From the NCBI GenBank assembly GCA_009840305.1, contig VXNY01000031.1:124001-188000 (forward strand): DNA of 64,000 bases. Reading direction: 5' to 3'. The notes beneath the pieces were generated by a model, which was not told the DNA's origin, did not search any database, and was given only the letters and a program-made list of their open reading frames with translations. Positions 54,021 to 62,538 of this stretch are shown here, piece by piece. How positions within the stretch are numbered: the stretch's first letter is position 1; every line of letters begins with the position of its first letter. This stretch comes from Gammaproteobacteria bacterium. GTDB taxonomy: Bacteria; Pseudomonadota; Gammaproteobacteria; Pseudomonadales; Azotimanducaceae. The position numbers and the translations under genes are program-made.

Positions 54021-54551
54021 CTAAACCCAATCTCGACTCCAAGACACCGTTATCTTTGATCGTGAATCTACTTTCTGAACGTACTCCGGTATGAAAGGGA
54101 TCATCAAGTCTTGTTCAGTCTCGTCTCGTACCAACAAGACCGGATGGGCTCCATTCCAAGCGACATCGTGCACTTCACCTAAGTGCTCCGACTCTAAATT
54201 GACCACTTCCACACCCAAAAGATCGACCCAATAGTGTTCTTGTTCATCAAGCGCGGGTAATACTTCTCGCGGAACACCGATTAGTTTGTTGACATATTTG
54301 TCAGCATCGTCTCGAGAATTGCAATTTTCGAAACACACCAACATATTGTTTCCTTTGGGTTGGATCGAGAAATCACCAACCACATTCCAATCTGCGGCAT
54401 CACCGCGTTCGTCTCGCAGTGCCCATGGTCGATATTGAAAAAGGTTTTCGGGTGGGTCGGTGAAACTAGTGAGGTGATTCCACCCCTTAACACCAAATGG
54501 TCGAGACACACGCCCAACGACCACGAATGACTGTGTGATTGCCGATTGCAT
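54021..54551 (-). CDS. rimM: 16S rRNA processing protein RimM
   Basis: The 176-residue protein has the N-terminal RimM barrel (VVVGRVSRPFGVKGWNHLTS) and a PRC-barrel with HYWVDLLGVEVVNLESEHLG and LMIPFIPEYVQKVDSRSKIT. It helps 30S head maturation and contacts S19. It lies 37 bases after rpsP and before trmD, the conserved order. Confidence 0.95.
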   Translation of the reverse strand: MQSAITQSFVVVGRVSRPFGVKGWNHLTSFTDPPENLFQYRPWALRDERGDAADWNVVGDFSIQPKGNNMLVCFENCNSRDDADKYVNKLIGVPREVLPALDEQEHYWVDLLGVEVVNLESEHLGEVHDVAWNGAHPVLLVRDETEQDLMIPFIPEYVQKVDSRSKITVSWSRDWV

Positions 54552-54588
54552 GTCTTCGAAACACTGAAATTAGTATTTAATAATCAAT

Positions 54589-55473
54589 TTATGTGGATTT
54601 GTCTTCGTCCGACTTCGCATGCTCGTCGTCAGAAGCATCTTCGAGATCGGTTGCATCGGTGGCGTCTTCAGCAACATCCTCTGAGGGTTCAACTTCGGCA
54701 GATTCAGCATCTGCCTCAGACTCTACTGCATCTTCTTGTGCAACAGGATCCTCTTCTTCAACCTCTGAGCTCGATTCAGTTGATTCCTCTGTAGCTATTG
54801 CTTCCTCTGGGGAGTCTTCCGATCCCGTTTGGTCGTCTGATTCTACCGCAGATTCCTCTACTCCTTCGGTAGTCTCGGCACCGGCCTGTACTTCCGCAGA
54901 CTCTTCTTGGGAAACAGTTTCTTCAGTCTCATCGTCCGACACTGCACTCTCTTCCGATGACTGCGCGTCCGATGTAGCATCCACCGTGTCAGACTCATCG
55001 GTGACTTCCATCACGGCTTCTTCTGTTGCTTCAACAGTTGAAGACTCTGCGTCAACGGCCAGGTCGGTTTCTTCTACGCTGGCTTCAGAATCAGCGGTTA
55101 CAACTTCCGATTCTTCAGTGTCTGCCGATGTATCTTCGCTCGCGGCTGATGCAGTCTGTTCTTCTTCTTGATCACCAGCGCTCGAGCTTTCTAATGAATC
55201 GGGCACAACAGGTTCCGGAGGTAGCGCATCCAATATGCGAGCTCTAGCAACAATACTCTTCACTTTCGGCGATAGTTGTGCGCCGACGCTCAACCAGTGG
55301 TCGACACGTTCGAGATCGACCCGTAAAGGTTCCGATTTGCCGCGCGCGACGGGATTGTAAAAACCCACCCTTTCGATGAATCTACCGTCCCGAGGACTGC
55401 GCTTATCAGCAACCGCTAGATGATAAAACGGCTTTTTCTTTGTACCTGCTCGAGACAGGCGTATTACTACCAT
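54589..55473 (-). CDS. rpsP: 30S ribosomal protein S16 with a long acidic C-terminal tail
   Basis: Residues 1 to about 85 are a normal S16: [37 protein letters not shown] and [15 protein letters not shown]. The usual protein ends near here (82 residues in E. coli). This frame continues without a break for about 204 residues that are almost only Glu, Asp, Ser, Ala, Thr and Val: about 79 acidic residues against two lysines. It is a disordered polyanion by composition. It is the first gene of rpsP-rimM-trmD-rplS. The tail could be trimmed after synthesis or hang from the 30S subunit; neither is shown. The opposite-strand Ser-rich frame is a shadow. Confidence 0.95.
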   Translation of the reverse strand: MVVIRLSRAGTKKKPFYHLAVADKRSPRDGRFIERVGFYNPVARGKSEPLRVDLERVDHWLSVGAQLSPKVKSIVARARILDALPPEPVVPDSLESSSAGDQEEEQTASAASEDTSADTEESEVVTADSEASVEETDLAVDAESSTVEATEEAVMEVTDESDTVDATSDAQSSEESAVSDDETEETVSQEESAEVQAGAETTEGVEESAVESDDQTGSEDSPEEAIATEESTESSSEVEEEDPVAQEDAVESEADAESAEVEPSEDVAEDATDATDLEDASDDEHAKSDEDKST

Positions 55474-55816
55474 GTTGAGTCTAGAACCAATGCCAAATCA
55501 AAGCGTGGAATTTTACAAGAATTGTACCGAATTTGGAAATGTTTCGAGATTATTCAACGATTGCTAGTACTAGTCAAAAACAGTCAAGAACAAGAATTGG
55601 TGTCTCACGCCAAACCACCGACTCAACGCAGTTCGTATTCGCTAGCTAAATTTTTACTTATTAGGAACAAATGACCAGACTAAGTTCACGCGTAAAAGTT
55701 CGCAAAATCGACTCCGTTTGCACTGAGAAATTTGAACTTCGCGGCTATGACACCAAAGTCGTCAATGCTTGATGTTCGAGTATATAAAGCAACGGGTCTC
55801 CAACAAGAATGGTGTC
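55474..55816. other. Intergenic region before rpsP
   Basis: These 343 bases carry the predicted rpsP promoter in the left part. The rest, up to the end of the outer-membrane-like gene, has no gene that I can support; its short frames lack family features and binding sites. No clear terminator for the gene on the right is seen. Confidence 0.4.
55549..55577 (-). promoter_or_regulatory. Predicted rpsP operon promoter
   Basis: On the minus strand TTGACT (55577-55572), a 17-base spacer and AATAAT (55554-55549) make a good sigma-70 promoter. Transcription would start near 55542, giving a leader of about 70 bases before rpsP. Confidence 0.55.
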
Positions 55817-56656
55817 TCATCTTTTGATTTTGATACTCAAGCTCAAAGACCAACTATTAAGTTTGCTGATTCTGGTAGTATTCGTCGCGTCTGGAATCGG
55901 GTGTCGAAGATAACTCGCACTCTGAACGAGATCATCCGTTTTACGATGTACCAACTTCAGACCCATGAGCAACTGACTATTAATCTCGTAGTCTATGCCA
56001 GCGGATACGTTTAGAGCCCATACCACGTCTTCTAAATCAGTATGTTGATACACATTGAAGCGTGAAATCTGTTGATCGACGCACGGTTCGTTGATGTTGT
56101 TACAGCCATAGCTAGCCCAAAAAAACAAATCTTCAATCTGAACTCGACTTACACCTAACCCGACTCCAATGTAAGTGGTCAGTGGAATAGAGTTTGACAT
56201 ACGAAAATCTCGGTAAGTATTCAACATTAGCCCGTTGACCAAAATACAACGGATCCAAGACTCAACCTCACTAAAGTATTGAGAATTTTCATCCAACACT
56301 ACCGGCGAATGGTCCAGAAATGTGAGTCTGTCGTATACCTGTCGAATTTCGTTGGTGGCGAGCACTAGAGCCAATTCTGCCCTATATTCCCCGAGTGACT
56401 TACCGATCGATACTTCCACTCGATCTCCAGTACGGGGTTCTAAATCGTAGAACCACCTATAGCCCTCAGGTTCTTCAGGACACAAGAATGTTGGGTAGCA
56501 GACAGTATCGGTATTGAAACCAGCTTGTTTCAAAACATCCATCCAGTCCGTACCTTCAGTAAATCCAATATACCAATCTGAACTTTGCGCGAACAAGTTG
56601 CTCATACCCATGCTTGTAAGCACGATTACCCACACTAGTTTTAATATTCTTGTCAT
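55817..56656 (-). CDS. Outer-membrane beta-barrel-like protein, unknown
   Basis: A 279-residue product has a signal peptide (VWVIVLTSMGMSNLFAQ, cut near FAQ-SS). The mature part opens with DWYIGFTEG and contains alternating amphipathic strands such as PLTTYIGVGLGVSRVQI, ALNVSAGIDYEI and LLMGLKLVHRK, and ends SWSLSLSIKIKR: the pattern of a small surface beta-barrel. Two loop regions hold cysteine pairs (TVCYPTFLC and YGCNNINEPC), suggesting disulfides. No precise family is recognised. It lies between ffh and the rpsP operon on the same strand, where relatives usually have no gene. Confidence 0.6.
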   Translation of the reverse strand: MTRILKLVWVIVLTSMGMSNLFAQSSDWYIGFTEGTDWMDVLKQAGFNTDTVCYPTFLCPEEPEGYRWFYDLEPRTGDRVEVSIGKSLGEYRAELALVLATNEIRQVYDRLTFLDHSPVVLDENSQYFSEVESWIRCILVNGLMLNTYRDFRMSNSIPLTTYIGVGLGVSRVQIEDLFFWASYGCNNINEPCVDQQISRFNVYQHTDLEDVVWALNVSAGIDYEINSQLLMGLKLVHRKTDDLVQSASYLRHPIPDATNTTRISKLNSWSLSLSIKIKR

Positions 56657-56716
56657 TCTTTACCTTCGATATTCCAACCCGCCTAAAGTGGAATGTACCC
56701 GTTCAACGTACTTCTT

Positions 56717-58075
56717 TCACTTCATCTTTAGTTGCTCGGGATTCATCGCTGCCATGGCCCGTGAGAGATGTTTCTTACGACCCATGCGTTTCATTTGCTT
56801 TTCTAGCTGCTGATATTTTCGTAACGTGAGATTTACGTCTTGGACTCGAGTACCGCTACCACTTGCAATTCTTCTCTTACGGGACGGCGAGTTGTTAACG
56901 AGGTTGGGAAACAACTTTTCCCGTGGTGTCATAGAGTCGATAATCACGCATTGTTTCTGAATCTCTGCTTCGTCGACGTCTTTAACCTTTGCATTCATTG
57001 TACCTAGGTTCGGTAACATATCAAGCATACTTGATCGCCCTCCCATCTCAACGAACTGCGACAACTGGTCTCGCATATCTTCCAGATTAAATTTTCTGCC
57101 ACTAACGATTTTTTTGCCGAGCCGTTGAGCCTTCTTGTGGTCTAGTTTTCGTTCTGCTTCTTCGAGGTAAGAGAGCACGTCTCCCATTCCTAGAATTCGA
57201 GAAGCGATTCGATCGGGGTGGAACGGTTCTAACGAATCTATACCCTCACCCGTTCCAATGAACTTGATAGGTTTCCCCAATACTGATCGGACGGACAACG
57301 CAGCACCACCTCGCGTGTCCGCGTCTGCTTTAGCTAGTATCACTCCAGATAATGGTAGCGCTTCTTGGAATGCTTTCGCGGTAGTCGCGGCATCTTGACC
57401 CGTCATCGCGTCGACGACGAAGAGTGTTTCCCTCGGTTGTAGTACTTTGTGAAGCTTGGTGATTTCGGCCATCATCGTTTCATCTACTGTTAAGCGACCC
57501 GCTGTGTCCACAACCAACACTTCATCAAACTGCTTCTGTGAGTCATTTAATGCACTGATTACAATTTTTTCTGGACTATGATCGATATTGGAGGGTATGC
57601 ATCGCACACCTGCTTCTTCTGCTAAGATCTCAAGTTGTTCAAGCGCGGCGGGACGATACACGTCTGCAGAAACCACAGCTACTTGCTTTTCTTCGCGCTC
57701 TTTCAACAGTTTCGCTAGCTTAATTGCCGTAGTCGTTTTACCTACACCCTGAAGTCCTGCCATCAAAACTACGTTTGGATGACTCCCGCCATCAAGATCA
57801 AGACGATTATTTGTTCCACCCATGACCTCGACTAAGAACTCATGAACAATCTTGATAAATGCATCACCTGGCTGGGTTTGTCGAGCTACTGTTTGACCGA
57901 TGGCTTGTTGCTGCACGTTTTGTACAAAATCAAGCACAACGCTAAATGCGACGTCTGCATCCAGCAAGGCGGTTCGGACTTCCCGCATGGCATCTTTTAT
58001 GTTGCTCTCTGTTAGCTTTCGGTGCTTTAAGGGTAGCAGGACTTTCGATAACTTGTCAGATAGATTACTAAACAT
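56717..58075 (-). CDS. ffh: Signal recognition particle protein Ffh
   Basis: The 452-residue GTPase has the N domain, G1 as MAGLQGVGKTTTAIKLAK, G3 VVDTAGRL, G4-like LAKADAD, and FIGTGEGIDSLEPFHPDRI. The Met-rich M domain holds RIASGSGTRVQDVN and KQMKRMGRKKHLSRAMAAMN. It binds signal sequences with 4.5S RNA and targets membrane proteins. It is divergent from the ypjD-type gene, as in E. coli. Confidence 0.97.
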   Translation of the reverse strand: MFSNLSDKLSKVLLPLKHRKLTESNIKDAMREVRTALLDADVAFSVVLDFVQNVQQQAIGQTVARQTQPGDAFIKIVHEFLVEVMGGTNNRLDLDGGSHPNVVLMAGLQGVGKTTTAIKLAKLLKEREEKQVAVVSADVYRPAALEQLEILAEEAGVRCIPSNIDHSPEKIVISALNDSQKQFDEVLVVDTAGRLTVDETMMAEITKLHKVLQPRETLFVVDAMTGQDAATTAKAFQEALPLSGVILAKADADTRGGAALSVRSVLGKPIKFIGTGEGIDSLEPFHPDRIASRILGMGDVLSYLEEAERKLDHKKAQRLGKKIVSGRKFNLEDMRDQLSQFVEMGGRSSMLDMLPNLGTMNAKVKDVDEAEIQKQCVIIDSMTPREKLFPNLVNNSPSRKRRIASGSGTRVQDVNLTLRKYQQLEKQMKRMGRKKHLSRAMAAMNPEQLKMK

Positions 58076-58205
58076 TTGGAAAAAATTTGTGGATCATTGA
58101 GCCCGGAACATGGGGCTATCGTTACAAAGTATAGGTAGAACCTATGCCGCAGACGCTACTCTACAGCCGACTCCTTCTTTTTCTCATCATCTCAATCGTG
58201 TCAAA

Positions 58206-59012
58206 ATGACATTCGCAGACTATGCTGTGCCCTTGTTGATCGGAATAAGCTACCTCACGGCAGCAGTTCTAGTTTTTGGACTTCGCGACGCTAAACGTGG
58301 CCTGTATGCCGTTGTTTATGTTCTCGGGATCTTGGCAACTGTTCTCCATGCAGTGTACGCGTATTCTCGATTTTGGGTTCCAGGAGGAATCGATTTAGCA
58401 ATCTATCCAATTCTGCTCTTGGTCACTTTGTGTATCGCGATAATCGTGCAGGTTGAACACGTTTACCAACGCACTCGTGCGAAACCGATCTTATTTGTAA
58501 CCTACGTCGTAGTTGGACCAGTGATCGCGATCGGTGCCTTGTTTCACCAAGAAGGTGCTCATGTAACCAGCGCATTGCCCAACCTGACCGTACATGCGCT
58601 CTCGAGCCTCGCGGCATACTCCATATTAGCATATGCAGCGTGTTATGCTATCTTACTGATATATCTTGACTACGCGCTTCGAGCGAACGCAACAAACGTT
58701 TTCCTAAGTATGTTTCCTCCACTTGAGTCAGCGGAGAAGATTTTGTTTAATGCAATATGGGTGGGTTTGCTGTTGTTAACTGGCGCGAACGTATCAGGTT
58801 TGGTGTTTTTTTGGGGAGAGCTATTTTCTGAGATAAGTCATCTACATATGATTTTTACGATGATCGCGTGGGTGCTGTATGCATTCGTAATGTTCGGCCA
58901 CGTTAGGTTTGGCTGGCGAGGAAACTTTACAACGAAACTGTCTCTCATCGCTTTCGCGTTTCTATTGGCTGGCTACTTTGGCTTACGGTTCATACTTAGG
59001 CTGACCACTTAA
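58206..59012 (+). CDS. ypjD: CcsA-like inner membrane protein YpjD
   Basis: The ATG at 58206 gives 268 residues, the family's length; an upstream GTG or ATG frame from 58110 adds an unlikely polar leader. There are about eight hydrophobic helices (LLIGISYLTAAVLVFGL, AVVYVLGILATVLHAVYAYS, LTVHALSSLAAYSILAYAAC). The latter carries the His and HALSSLAAY typical of cytochrome c assembly CcsA/CcmC-like proteins, and WGELFSEISHLHMIFTMIAW has another His cluster. It is the usual neighbour of ffh and corB in gammaproteobacteria (called CorE in some species, linked to Mg/Co resistance). Confidence 0.87.
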   Translation: MTFADYAVPLLIGISYLTAAVLVFGLRDAKRGLYAVVYVLGILATVLHAVYAYSRFWVPGGIDLAIYPILLLVTLCIAIIVQVEHVYQRTRAKPILFVTYVVVGPVIAIGALFHQEGAHVTSALPNLTVHALSSLAAYSILAYAACYAILLIYLDYALRANATNVFLSMFPPLESAEKILFNAIWVGLLLLTGANVSGLVFFWGELFSEISHLHMIFTMIAWVLYAFVMFGHVRFGWRGNFTTKLSLIAFAFLLAGYFGLRFILRLTT

Positions 59013-59032
59013 ACAAACACACTATTCGAACG

Positions 59033-60367
59033 ATGGATCTCTCTCTTATATTACAAGGAATAGCGGTTTTCGTGTTGTTGCTGTGTAGTGCATATTTCTC
59101 AAGCTCAGAAACAGCAATGATGAAACTCAATCCTTACAGACTAAAACACATGGTGTTAGAAGGACACCGTGGGGCGCGTAAAGCAAATCGATTGTTGCGC
59201 AAGACGGACAGGTTATTAAGCGTAATTCTCATCGGTAACAACTTAGTAAATATTTGTGCCGCGGTAATAACGGCTAATATTTGCAAACAGCTGTTCGGTT
59301 TTCTCGGCAATGCCGTAGCCGATGCTATATCTGTCATATCGTTGACAATAGTCGTGTTGATTTTTGCGGAGATTGCACCAAAAACTATCGCCGCGAGACG
59401 ACCTGAGACGATAGCATTTCCTTCAACTTACCTACTCGACCCGCTACAGCGATTGCTAGCACCCGTCGTATCGTTCGTCAACTACTTAGCTCGAATGATC
59501 GTGGACCTCTTTGTGAAAAAAGTCAAACCGGAACCCTCCTCGTTGTCTCTCGATGAATTGCGTACTGTCGTACAACGCGACAGTGACATTGATCTAAAGC
59601 GTCAGGCTATGTTGCTAGGAATTTTGGATTTAGGCAAAGCTACTGTCAACAACATCATGATCCCCTATCAGAAAGTTAAAGGTGTCGATGTTGCGAAGTC
59701 CAAAGAAGCTATCGTTCGGGACATAGTTAAGGCACAACATACTCGACTCCCAGTCTATCACGAGGAACTCAATGGCGTTATCGGTGTTTTTCACATGAAA
59801 CGCTCGGGCGAACTCTTTGAAGCAGGCGAATTCGACCAAAAACAGTTTGAAAATGAATTGGAACCCCCAACTTTCGTACCGAGTGGTACTCCCTTGTCGA
59901 CTCAGTTGATTAACTTTCAACAAAACAAACAAAGGATTGCTCATGTAGTCGACGAATATGGTACGATCTTAGGAATAGTGACTTTGGAAGACATCCTTGA
60001 GGAAGTCGTGGGAGAATTCACGACTGACATCAACGCTACGGTCACCGATGTTTACCCTCAGAACGATGGAACATTCGTAATTAATGGGCGTGCACTTCTC
60101 CGAGAAATTAACATTAGCTTGAACTGGGATCTCCCAATCACTGGACCGAGAACTATGAACGGTCTAATATTGGAGTGTCTTGAAGCTATCCCGGACGGAC
60201 CAACGTGTGTTAAAATCGAAACCGAAGAGGCTCAGTTCATTATGGAGACGATCCTTGTGCGGGAGAACGTTATTAGGAGTGTGCGGGTCATGCATAAAAC
60301 GGTCGACAGAGAAATGAGCGAAGACGAAGAACAAACTAAAGATTCAGAACAGGAGACCAAAGCGTGA
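59033..60367 (+). CDS. corB: CorB/YfjD-like CNNM membrane protein with CBS pair
   Basis: The 444-residue protein has the CNNM (DUF21) membrane domain with SAYFSSSETAMMKLNPYRL, LIGNNLVNICAAVIT and FAEIAPKTIAARRPE, then a CBS pair (NNIMIPYQKVKGVDV ... TRLPVYHEELNGVIGVFHMK; IAHVVDEYGTILGIVTLEDI) and the CorC_HlyC domain (FVINGRALLREINISLNWDL). Such proteins take part in magnesium/cobalt efflux. It follows ypjD by 20 bases, the usual order, and overlaps the next small gene by four bases. Confidence 0.93.
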   Translation: MDLSLILQGIAVFVLLLCSAYFSSSETAMMKLNPYRLKHMVLEGHRGARKANRLLRKTDRLLSVILIGNNLVNICAAVITANICKQLFGFLGNAVADAISVISLTIVVLIFAEIAPKTIAARRPETIAFPSTYLLDPLQRLLAPVVSFVNYLARMIVDLFVKKVKPEPSSLSLDELRTVVQRDSDIDLKRQAMLLGILDLGKATVNNIMIPYQKVKGVDVAKSKEAIVRDIVKAQHTRLPVYHEELNGVIGVFHMKRSGELFEAGEFDQKQFENELEPPTFVPSGTPLSTQLINFQQNKQRIAHVVDEYGTILGIVTLEDILEEVVGEFTTDINATVTDVYPQNDGTFVINGRALLREINISLNWDLPITGPRTMNGLILECLEAIPDGPTCVKIETEEAQFIMETILVRENVIRSVRVMHKTVDREMSEDEEQTKDSEQETKA

Positions 60368-60615
60368 TTTTTTCGACATTTAAACGATGGTTCAGCCGGT
60401 CTAAATCGACTTCAAAAAGGCCCGCTGAAGGCGCTGAGAGCATGTTTATCGCACCTGCGGTCGCACCGGTCGGCGCTATTCACCCTTCAGATACAGACAC
60501 GGAAGTCGACGATACTGAAGCTGTGGAGGGAAAGGCCGTCGATAACGATAGTGGCGTCGACTCCTCAGGAGGAGAATCTAGTTGCGGGGCTTCGTGCGGA
60601 GCTATGTTTCCGTAG
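60364..60615 (+). CDS. Small Cys-tailed acidic protein, unknown
   Basis: An 83-residue product starts with basic FSTFKRWFSRSKSTSKRP, continues with an Ala/Val block and an acidic, Ser/Gly-rich region, and ends CGASCGAMFP. Its GTG start overlaps the corB stop (GTGA), which favours real coupling. No family is recognised; the two C-terminal Cys in a GGESSCGASCG context suggest metal binding or lipid/peptide processing, but that is a guess. The leuA gene converges on it immediately (60617). Confidence 0.5.
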   Translation: MIFSTFKRWFSRSKSTSKRPAEGAESMFIAPAVAPVGAIHPSDTDTEVDDTEAVEGKAVDNDSGVDSSGGESSCGASCGAMFP

Positions 60616-60616
60616 C

Positions 60617-62335
60617 TTAATTCGTTTGTCCGGAATTCTCGCGCCATTGACGATTTAAAGCGGACAAAACTGCCAGGAAAGATCTCTTGATCACGTCTCG
60701 ATCTCGGCTGATGCCAAAGTACGATTGACCTTCAAAGCTAACCGTAGCGATGCCAAATTGCGGTACTTTCTGGAAAACACCATCGAAATTGGACGTCCCG
60801 TATAGCTGGTAAGCCTCTAATTCAAGAGGTTCGTTGATGGTTTCGACCAGTGAGTTTACAAAACCGTCGATCGGTGTCGCACCGTTTCCCTTGAGTTCTA
60901 AGAAACTATCTGACAAAGCTATGGATGCGTTGACACTGAAATCCGGCTCCGCACCAGCTACTTCCCAACTTAACAACCTGTACGGACCGGATTCAACACA
61001 ATATTCGAGAAACAAATGTTCGAGAATTTCATCTGGTGAAACTTCACGTTGTTTGCTTTCAGTGAGCGATTGCACATCGCGGGCAAATTCCACCAGCATA
61101 TCGCGGGGAAGGTGTATGTCGAAATATTCCTCGAGAATAAAGCCGACACCGCCTTTCCCAGACTGGCTGTTTACCCGGACCGATTCGCGATACGATGCGC
61201 CGATGTCTGCGGGATCAATCGGTAAGTAGGGTACTTCCCACCGTTCTCTATCCACTTGTGCCATACCCTTGCGGATGGCATCTTGATGCGAACCAGAGAA
61301 TGCCGTAAATACTAGATCGCCTGCGTATGGATGACGTGGGTGCACGGGTAATTTGTTGATTCCAATAACTGTTTCCCGGATACCTGTCATATCGCGTAAA
61401 TCTAATTGCGGATCTACGCCTTGAGAGAACAAGTTCATTGCAACGGTAACCAGATCGCAGTTCCCGGTACGTTCACCGTTGCCAAAAAGCGTCCCTTCCA
61501 CGCGCTCCGCTCCCGCCATAAGCGCTAGTTCTGTTGCAGCCACTCCCGTACCTCGATCATTGTGTGTATGGAGACTAATAACTGAAGAGTCTCGATACTC
61601 GTAATTGCGACAGAAATACTCAATTTGATCAGCATAGATATTTGGGGTTGCTAACTCAACAGTGGACGGCAGATTGATGATGATTTTGTCTTCTGGAGTA
61701 GCTCCCCACGTCTTCGCGACAGATTCACTAACTTCAATCGCAAAATCCAGCTCTGTTCCGGTAAAACTTTCAGGTGAGTACTCAAACCGAATGTCAGTAC
61801 TGGTTAATCCGCTGCACATTTTTCGTACCAATTCTGTTCCCGATACTGCTAGATCGACGATCTCAGACTGGTCCATATCGAACACCACGCGACGTTGTAG
61901 CGTCGAAGTCGAGTTGTATAGGTGAAAGATTGCTTTCTTCGCACCGTCGAGAGCTTCAATCGTTCGAGTAATTAACTCTTCCCGTGCTTGGCACAAAACT
62001 TGTAAGGTTACGTTGTCTGGAACCAAGTCCTGATCGATTAACTTTCGGATGAAATCAAAATCGGGTTGCGAAGCAGCGGGAAAACCAACTTCAATCTCGA
62101 TAAATCCAATATTCACGAGCAGCTCAAACATCCGAGTCTTTTCGTCAACGGTCATCGGATCGATCAGTGCCTGATTGCCATCGCGTAAGTCCACACTACA
62201 CCACATAGGTGCTTCATTCAGTTGTTTGTGCGGCCAACTGCGATCTGGGAGTTCGATTGGAGAGAAAGCTCGGTACTTCCCATACGGCATGACACCGGAT
62301 TTATTTCCTGATAGTTGGCTCTCGTTCATTGACAT
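60617..62335 (-). CDS. leuA: 2-isopropylmalate synthase, long form
   Basis: The 572-residue enzyme has the HMGL-like barrel with WCSVDLRDGNQALIDPM (metal-binding Asp), ISLHTHNDRGTGVAATELAL (two His ligands) and FGNGERTGNCDLVTVAMNL, and a C-terminal LeuA allosteric domain (residues ~430 on). N-terminal YRAFSPIELPDRSWPHKQLN places it with the long LeuA class found in actinobacteria, fungi and some gammaproteobacteria rather than the E. coli 523-residue type. It joins acetyl-CoA and 2-oxoisovalerate for leucine synthesis and should be inhibited by leucine. It is alone here, without leuBCD. Confidence 0.93.
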   Translation of the reverse strand: MSMNESQLSGNKSGVMPYGKYRAFSPIELPDRSWPHKQLNEAPMWCSVDLRDGNQALIDPMTVDEKTRMFELLVNIGFIEIEVGFPAASQPDFDFIRKLIDQDLVPDNVTLQVLCQAREELITRTIEALDGAKKAIFHLYNSTSTLQRRVVFDMDQSEIVDLAVSGTELVRKMCSGLTSTDIRFEYSPESFTGTELDFAIEVSESVAKTWGATPEDKIIINLPSTVELATPNIYADQIEYFCRNYEYRDSSVISLHTHNDRGTGVAATELALMAGAERVEGTLFGNGERTGNCDLVTVAMNLFSQGVDPQLDLRDMTGIRETVIGINKLPVHPRHPYAGDLVFTAFSGSHQDAIRKGMAQVDRERWEVPYLPIDPADIGASYRESVRVNSQSGKGGVGFILEEYFDIHLPRDMLVEFARDVQSLTESKQREVSPDEILEHLFLEYCVESGPYRLLSWEVAGAEPDFSVNASIALSDSFLELKGNGATPIDGFVNSLVETINEPLELEAYQLYGTSNFDGVFQKVPQFGIATVSFEGQSYFGISRDRDVIKRSFLAVLSALNRQWRENSGQTN

Positions 62336-62430
62336 CAGTAACCTATCAAGCTTGATTCAAGTAGTTGATCCGAACAAATCATTCCCTTAACTCCTCGGCA
62401 TTCATCGTCCAATGTCAAACTACCCCTTCT

Positions 62431-62436
62431 ATTATA
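62431..62436 (-). promoter_or_regulatory. Predicted -10 of leuA
   Basis: On the minus strand TATAAT stands about 96 bases before the leuA start. The best -35 candidate 16-17 bases upstream (TATTCA) is poor. No leucine-rich leader peptide of the attenuation type is seen between. Confidence 0.35.
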
Positions 62437-62538
62437 GGAACAATAATTCAGTGAATACTTCGAGCAAAACGAGAATTCCATCCATTCTCTCAAGTGTGTA
62501 GTCATACCCGCTTGTACCGAGCTACACATCTTTTTCAG

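Noticed and set aside
54593..55171. A long Ser-rich plus-strand frame opposite rpsP
   Set aside because: It is the antisense of the acidic S16 tail (GAN/TCN complement); it has no binding site or protein features of its own.
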